From an uncultured Selenomonas sp. (GTDB lineage Bacteria > Bacillota > Negativicutes > Selenomonadales > Selenomonadaceae), in NCBI GenBank assembly GCA_945494195.1, contig CALYVJ010000077.1, positions 1 to 7,312 of the forward strand: a DNA stretch of 7,312 nt. Reading direction: 5' to 3'. A program made the position numbers and the translations under genes. Position 1 is the stretch's first letter, and each line of letters starts with the position of its first letter. The notes under the pieces are model-generated. The model had not been told where the DNA came from and ran no database searches. It worked only from the letters and a program-made list of their open reading frames with translations. Positions 4,380 to 7,312 of this stretch are shown here, piece after piece.

Positions 4380-7298
4380 TTAAAGTGCAGAATGAATCTC
4401 ACCAAACACTTGCTTATTCGCGTCAATTTTTTCCTGCCCGCCAAATACGCAGAGAACCTCCTGTTTCATGCAAGCATCTACCAGATCCGCCAGATTGCGG
4501 ATATCCTGCTGCCGCGTAGCGAGAATCTGATTACGCGCCTGCTGCCGGTCTTCCTTCGTAATGCCGCGCATCCAGCAGGTAACAGCAGCACTTCCCTTCA
4601 TCTGCGGCGTCAGCGGTGTATCCACCCCGCTCATAGTACCAATGATGAATTTATCCATCTCGCGCTCCGATGCCTCGAAATTGCGGATATAATCAGCCGT
4701 ACCGTCAAAGACATCAAGCGTCTCCGAAAGATTCGGATCACGATAGGAACTAAAATACATCATACCGTTGCGGTTAAAGCTCGTAAACGCGCCATAAGCA
4801 CCGCCCTGCACACGAATCTTCGTCCAAAAATAATCATAGCGAAGAAGCGTCTCCAAAACATGCATCGTTCCCGTAAATGCATAGCCAAGCTTCAGGAAAT
4901 TTGCTCCCTTGCCCACGTACTGAACACGGCTGGAAGACGTAAGGCCCTCATTGAGCGGCTTAAGCGCCCAGCTGTATTCCTGCGCGGGATAAGCAGTATG
5001 GCAAAGCTTCTCCTGGAAGGAAGCAACTTCCTTTGCGGTAGCCGGATAGTCTGCCTCCCGCTCGGTAAGGGCCACAAGCAGCCCATTCGTATTGAAGAGT
5101 TTCGGCAGCATATCGGCAAATACCTGCTGCATTTTTTCGAGCTCTTCATCGAAATTTTCCAGGATTCCCTTCACAAACTGATAGAACGGCAGACCGCCCT
5201 CTTCGGCGAACCGACCAGCCTGAGAAAGATACGATGCCAGCCGCGACGCTACCACCTGATGTGCCGAGCGCTGGAGATTGAGCTCCATCGCAGCCTGTTC
5301 CTGGTCCAACAATTCGCGGACACGTTTTTTATCGGTATACTGACTCTGCATGAGGATTTCCTGCAACAGCGAAAGCAACTCTGGCATTTTCTCTTTGAGC
5401 ACCTTCGCCTTGATGCGGAAAGTCGGTCGGCAGGAGTCCGGTTCCCCATTTTTCGTATAGGTCACGATATCGTAGGTAATGCCACCCGTGTGCAAATTCT
5501 TGAGATTAGCCAGTTCCGCATACGTATGCTGCTCCGTATCGACACTGCCAATAAGTTCGCTGAGCAGAAAGGCATACGGAAGCTGTTCCTTCGTAATGGT
5601 TGACGCATCAAAAATCAACGTCAAATAGACAATCCCATGGGTCTCCACATCACTGAAAAGCACCTTCGTACCATCAAGATCCAATTCCTCCAGCGGCAAA
5701 TCATAAGCCTCTTTGCGGATGTCCGAAAGCTTCAACACCGGAATTGTTGCCAGTGCTTCCTCCGTCTCGGGGCTCTGCTGGCGCTCCTTGAGCGCTTTAG
5801 TCGTCTCGATGATTTGCTGGATTTCCTCTGCCGACATCGCTGCCTTTTTCGCAGCCAGCTCTTCTTCCTGCTTGGCCTCACGTTCAGCAGCCATCGTCGT
5901 ACTCGGGCTGAGCGTCAGCAGAACCGCATGGGTATTCTTCAGGAAATACTTGCGGATGAGTTCCTCAAAATAACCATTATCCAGTCCATCCTTCAGCTGC
6001 ACCAATACCTTTTCATAGTGCAGGCTTTCCTCCGGGCTGCCCCCATAAAGCCAAGTCTTCATCGACCGGATGCCATAAATAAGCCCTTTCGGTGCCGAAC
6101 CAAAATCTGACTCACGCAGACGGAACTCCAAAAGATTCATCGACGCTTCCATCAGCGTGCGGTCAAGCCCTTCATCGGCCAACTTCCTGAAGGTATCCAT
6201 GACAATCGTATAGAAACGCTCCGCCCGGTCGGCCTCCGAATTGCTGACCATGATGCTAAAGAACGGCTGAAACATATCTTCTTCAAAATCCGAATCCACA
6301 TCTTTACCCAACTGGGCATCAATCAACGCCTTGCGCAAAGGAGCTGCCGGCGTACGCAGCAAAGCATGTTCGAGAATCTCCAGCCCCACCATATCCGTCG
6401 TGTTGAGGCTCTCCCCCACCACCCAGCTAAGAGACAGGAAGGATTTTCCCGCCGTCTCCTCCTCGGCACCAATGGGGTAGGAAAGATTCTCACGTTTGAC
6501 CGCAGCAAACGCCATCTGCCGGTCAATGCGAGACGGTACCGGAATGCGTTCAAACTGACTGAGGTACTCCGCATCCAGATACGCCAGCTTCTCCTCAATA
6601 TCCATATCACCATAAAGGTAAATATAGCTATTCGAAGGATGATAATACTTGCTATGGAAGCCCGTGAACATCTCCTGGGTCAGCTGGGGAATTGCCTCCG
6701 GATCACCGCCGGACTCAAATCCATAGGTAGTATCTGGATAAAGGGCTGACATGATACGGCTCTGCAGCAAATCATCCGGAGCCGAAAGTGCTCCCTTCAT
6801 CTCATTGTAGACTACACCACTATACTTGAGCGGCTCCTCTGGATTTTCAATCTCATAATGCCAGCCCTCCTGCATGAGGACCTGCGGATTTTCCCGCATA
6901 TTCGGATAGAATACAGCATCGAGATAAACATCCATGAGATTCTGGAAGTCCTTATCGTTACGGCTCGCCACAGGGTACATCGTCTTATCCGGATAGGTCA
7001 TCGCATTGAGGAACGTATTGAGCGATCCCTTGACGAGCTCGACAAACGGTTCCTTGAGCGGATATTTGCGGCTGCCACAGAGCGTCGAATGCTCCACAAT
7101 ATGCGCTACGCCCGTATCATCTACCGGCGGCGTGCGGAAAGAAATCGAAAAAACTTTATTGTCATCGTCATTCTGCAAAAAAAACAGCTGCGCACCGCTC
7201 TTCTCATGCTCTAAGAACCAAGCCGTAGAATCCGTCTCAGGAATGACACTCTTACGTACAACTTTAAATCCATGTATTGTGGCTTTGACTTCCAACAA
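4380..7298 (-). CDS. M16C (insulinase/PreP/Cym1-family) zinc metalloprotease
   Basis: This 972-residue protein matches the single-chain M16C peptidases, which enclose and degrade peptides without ATP. The inverted zinc motif HIVEH lies at 66-70 (His66, catalytic Glu69, His70), and the third ligand is Glu166 in NEMKG, 96 residues on as expected. The substrate-binding segment SLNTFLNAMTYPDKTMYPV is at about 92-110. A second M16 domain runs to about 455. A charged helical linker at about 468-508, rich in E, K and A, leads into the M16C-associated region to roughly 710. The C-terminal domain has the Arg829/Tyr835 pair (RVQGGAY) seen in active members. No signal peptide or membrane segment is present, so it is probably cytoplasmic; its substrates cannot be read from the sequence. 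The start is a TTG at 7298, followed by another TTG, with no visible ribosome site and an in-frame stop at 7308-7310. Since the start fits family alignments and no ATG or GTG follows nearby, TTG is accepted with caution. Any promoter lies outside the window. Confidence 0.93.
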   Translation of the reverse strand: MLEVKATIHGFKVVRKSVIPETDSTAWFLEHEKSGAQLFFLQNDDDNKVFSISFRTPPVDDTGVAHIVEHSTLCGSRKYPLKEPFVELVKGSLNTFLNAMTYPDKTMYPVASRNDKDFQNLMDVYLDAVFYPNMRENPQVLMQEGWHYEIENPEEPLKYSGVVYNEMKGALSAPDDLLQSRIMSALYPDTTYGFESGGDPEAIPQLTQEMFTGFHSKYYHPSNSYIYLYGDMDIEEKLAYLDAEYLSQFERIPVPSRIDRQMAFAAVKRENLSYPIGAEEETAGKSFLSLSWVVGESLNTTDMVGLEILEHALLRTPAAPLRKALIDAQLGKDVDSDFEEDMFQPFFSIMVSNSEADRAERFYTIVMDTFRKLADEGLDRTLMEASMNLLEFRLRESDFGSAPKGLIYGIRSMKTWLYGGSPEESLHYEKVLVQLKDGLDNGYFEELIRKYFLKNTHAVLLTLSPSTTMAAEREAKQEEELAAKKAAMSAEEIQQIIETTKALKERQQSPETEEALATIPVLKLSDIRKEAYDLPLEELDLDGTKVLFSDVETHGIVYLTLIFDASTITKEQLPYAFLLSELIGSVDTEQHTYAELANLKNLHTGGITYDIVTYTKNGEPDSCRPTFRIKAKVLKEKMPELLSLLQEILMQSQYTDKKRVRELLDQEQAAMELNLQRSAHQVVASRLASYLSQAGRFAEEGGLPFYQFVKGILENFDEELEKMQQVFADMLPKLFNTNGLLVALTEREADYPATAKEVASFQEKLCHTAYPAQEYSWALKPLNEGLTSSSRVQYVGKGANFLKLGYAFTGTMHVLETLLRYDYFWTKIRVQGGAYGAFTSFNRNGMMYFSSYRDPNLSETLDVFDGTADYIRNFEASEREMDKFIIGTMSGVDTPLTPQMKGSAAVTCWMRGITKEDRQQARNQILATRQQDIRNLADLVDACMKQEVLCVFGGQEKIDANKQVFGEIHSAL

Positions 7299-7307
7299 AA
7301 GGGCTGC
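7294..7307 (-). terminator. possible right arm of an upstream gene's terminator
   Basis: On the minus strand GCAGCCC is followed by TTTTGTT, the usual look of the 3' half of an intrinsic hairpin with its U-run. The matching left arm would have to lie just beyond position 7312, so the call cannot be confirmed here. The T-run includes the TTG proposed as the start codon of the protease, which makes that start codon worth checking. Confidence 0.3.
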
Positions 7308-7312
7308 TTAAT

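Noticed and set aside
4366..4382. Possible terminator after the protease gene
   Set aside because: Only a 4-bp pairing (AACG with CGTT) around a 9-base loop is present, with no convincing stem or U-run, so read-through into dapA cannot be excluded.
4392..5603. Rightward ORF of 403 codons opposite the M16C protease
   Set aside because: It is antisense to a protease with intact active-site residues on both sides of this stretch. The product is rich in Arg, His, Leu and Ile, as expected from the reverse complement of biased codons.

Overview
The window holds six genes. They fit an anaerobic, diderm Firmicute of the Negativicutes, probably a Selenomonas-like genus. This is inferred from strong GGAGG-type ribosome sites and sigma-A promoters, a coding GC content near 50%, a two-subunit iron-sulfur serine dehydratase (the Firmicute arrangement), and a PreP-like M16C protease typical of Firmicutes. 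No rRNA or marker gene is present, so the genus is a guess.

Layout, left to right. Positions 1-221 are intergenic, with a candidate leftward promoter and a clear extended -10 promoter for the gene to the right. A rightward gene (222-1055) encodes a membrane-anchored GT51 peptidoglycan glycosyltransferase without a transpeptidase domain. It converges on a leftward gene (1089-1655) for a secreted protein of unknown function, and both end at one bidirectional hairpin terminator (1054-1086). Everything further right is on the minus strand. In transcription order it is an M16C metalloprotease (7298-4380), dapA (4286-3399), sdaAB (3329-2667), sdaAA (2646-1753), then the secreted protein.

A near-consensus promoter lies just upstream of dapA (4338-4366). 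No clear promoter is visible before sdaAB or sdaAA, so dapA-sdaAB-sdaAA is probably one operon, interrupted by a 12-bp hairpin between dapA and sdaAB. The grouping makes metabolic sense: SdaAAB turns serine into pyruvate and ammonia, and DapA condenses pyruvate with aspartate semialdehyde at the first committed step to diaminopimelate and lysine. Diaminopimelate is a peptidoglycan building block, so the glycosyltransferase at the left is a related but separately transcribed function.

The genes are mostly ordinary housekeeping ones. I found no sign of a defence system, mobile element, CRISPR array or novel multi-gene system. The points worth a second look are small: altered lysine-site residues in DapA, a cysteine in the C-terminal tail of SdaAA, the hairpin inside the operon, the poorly supported TTG start of the protease, and the uncharacterised secreted protein.
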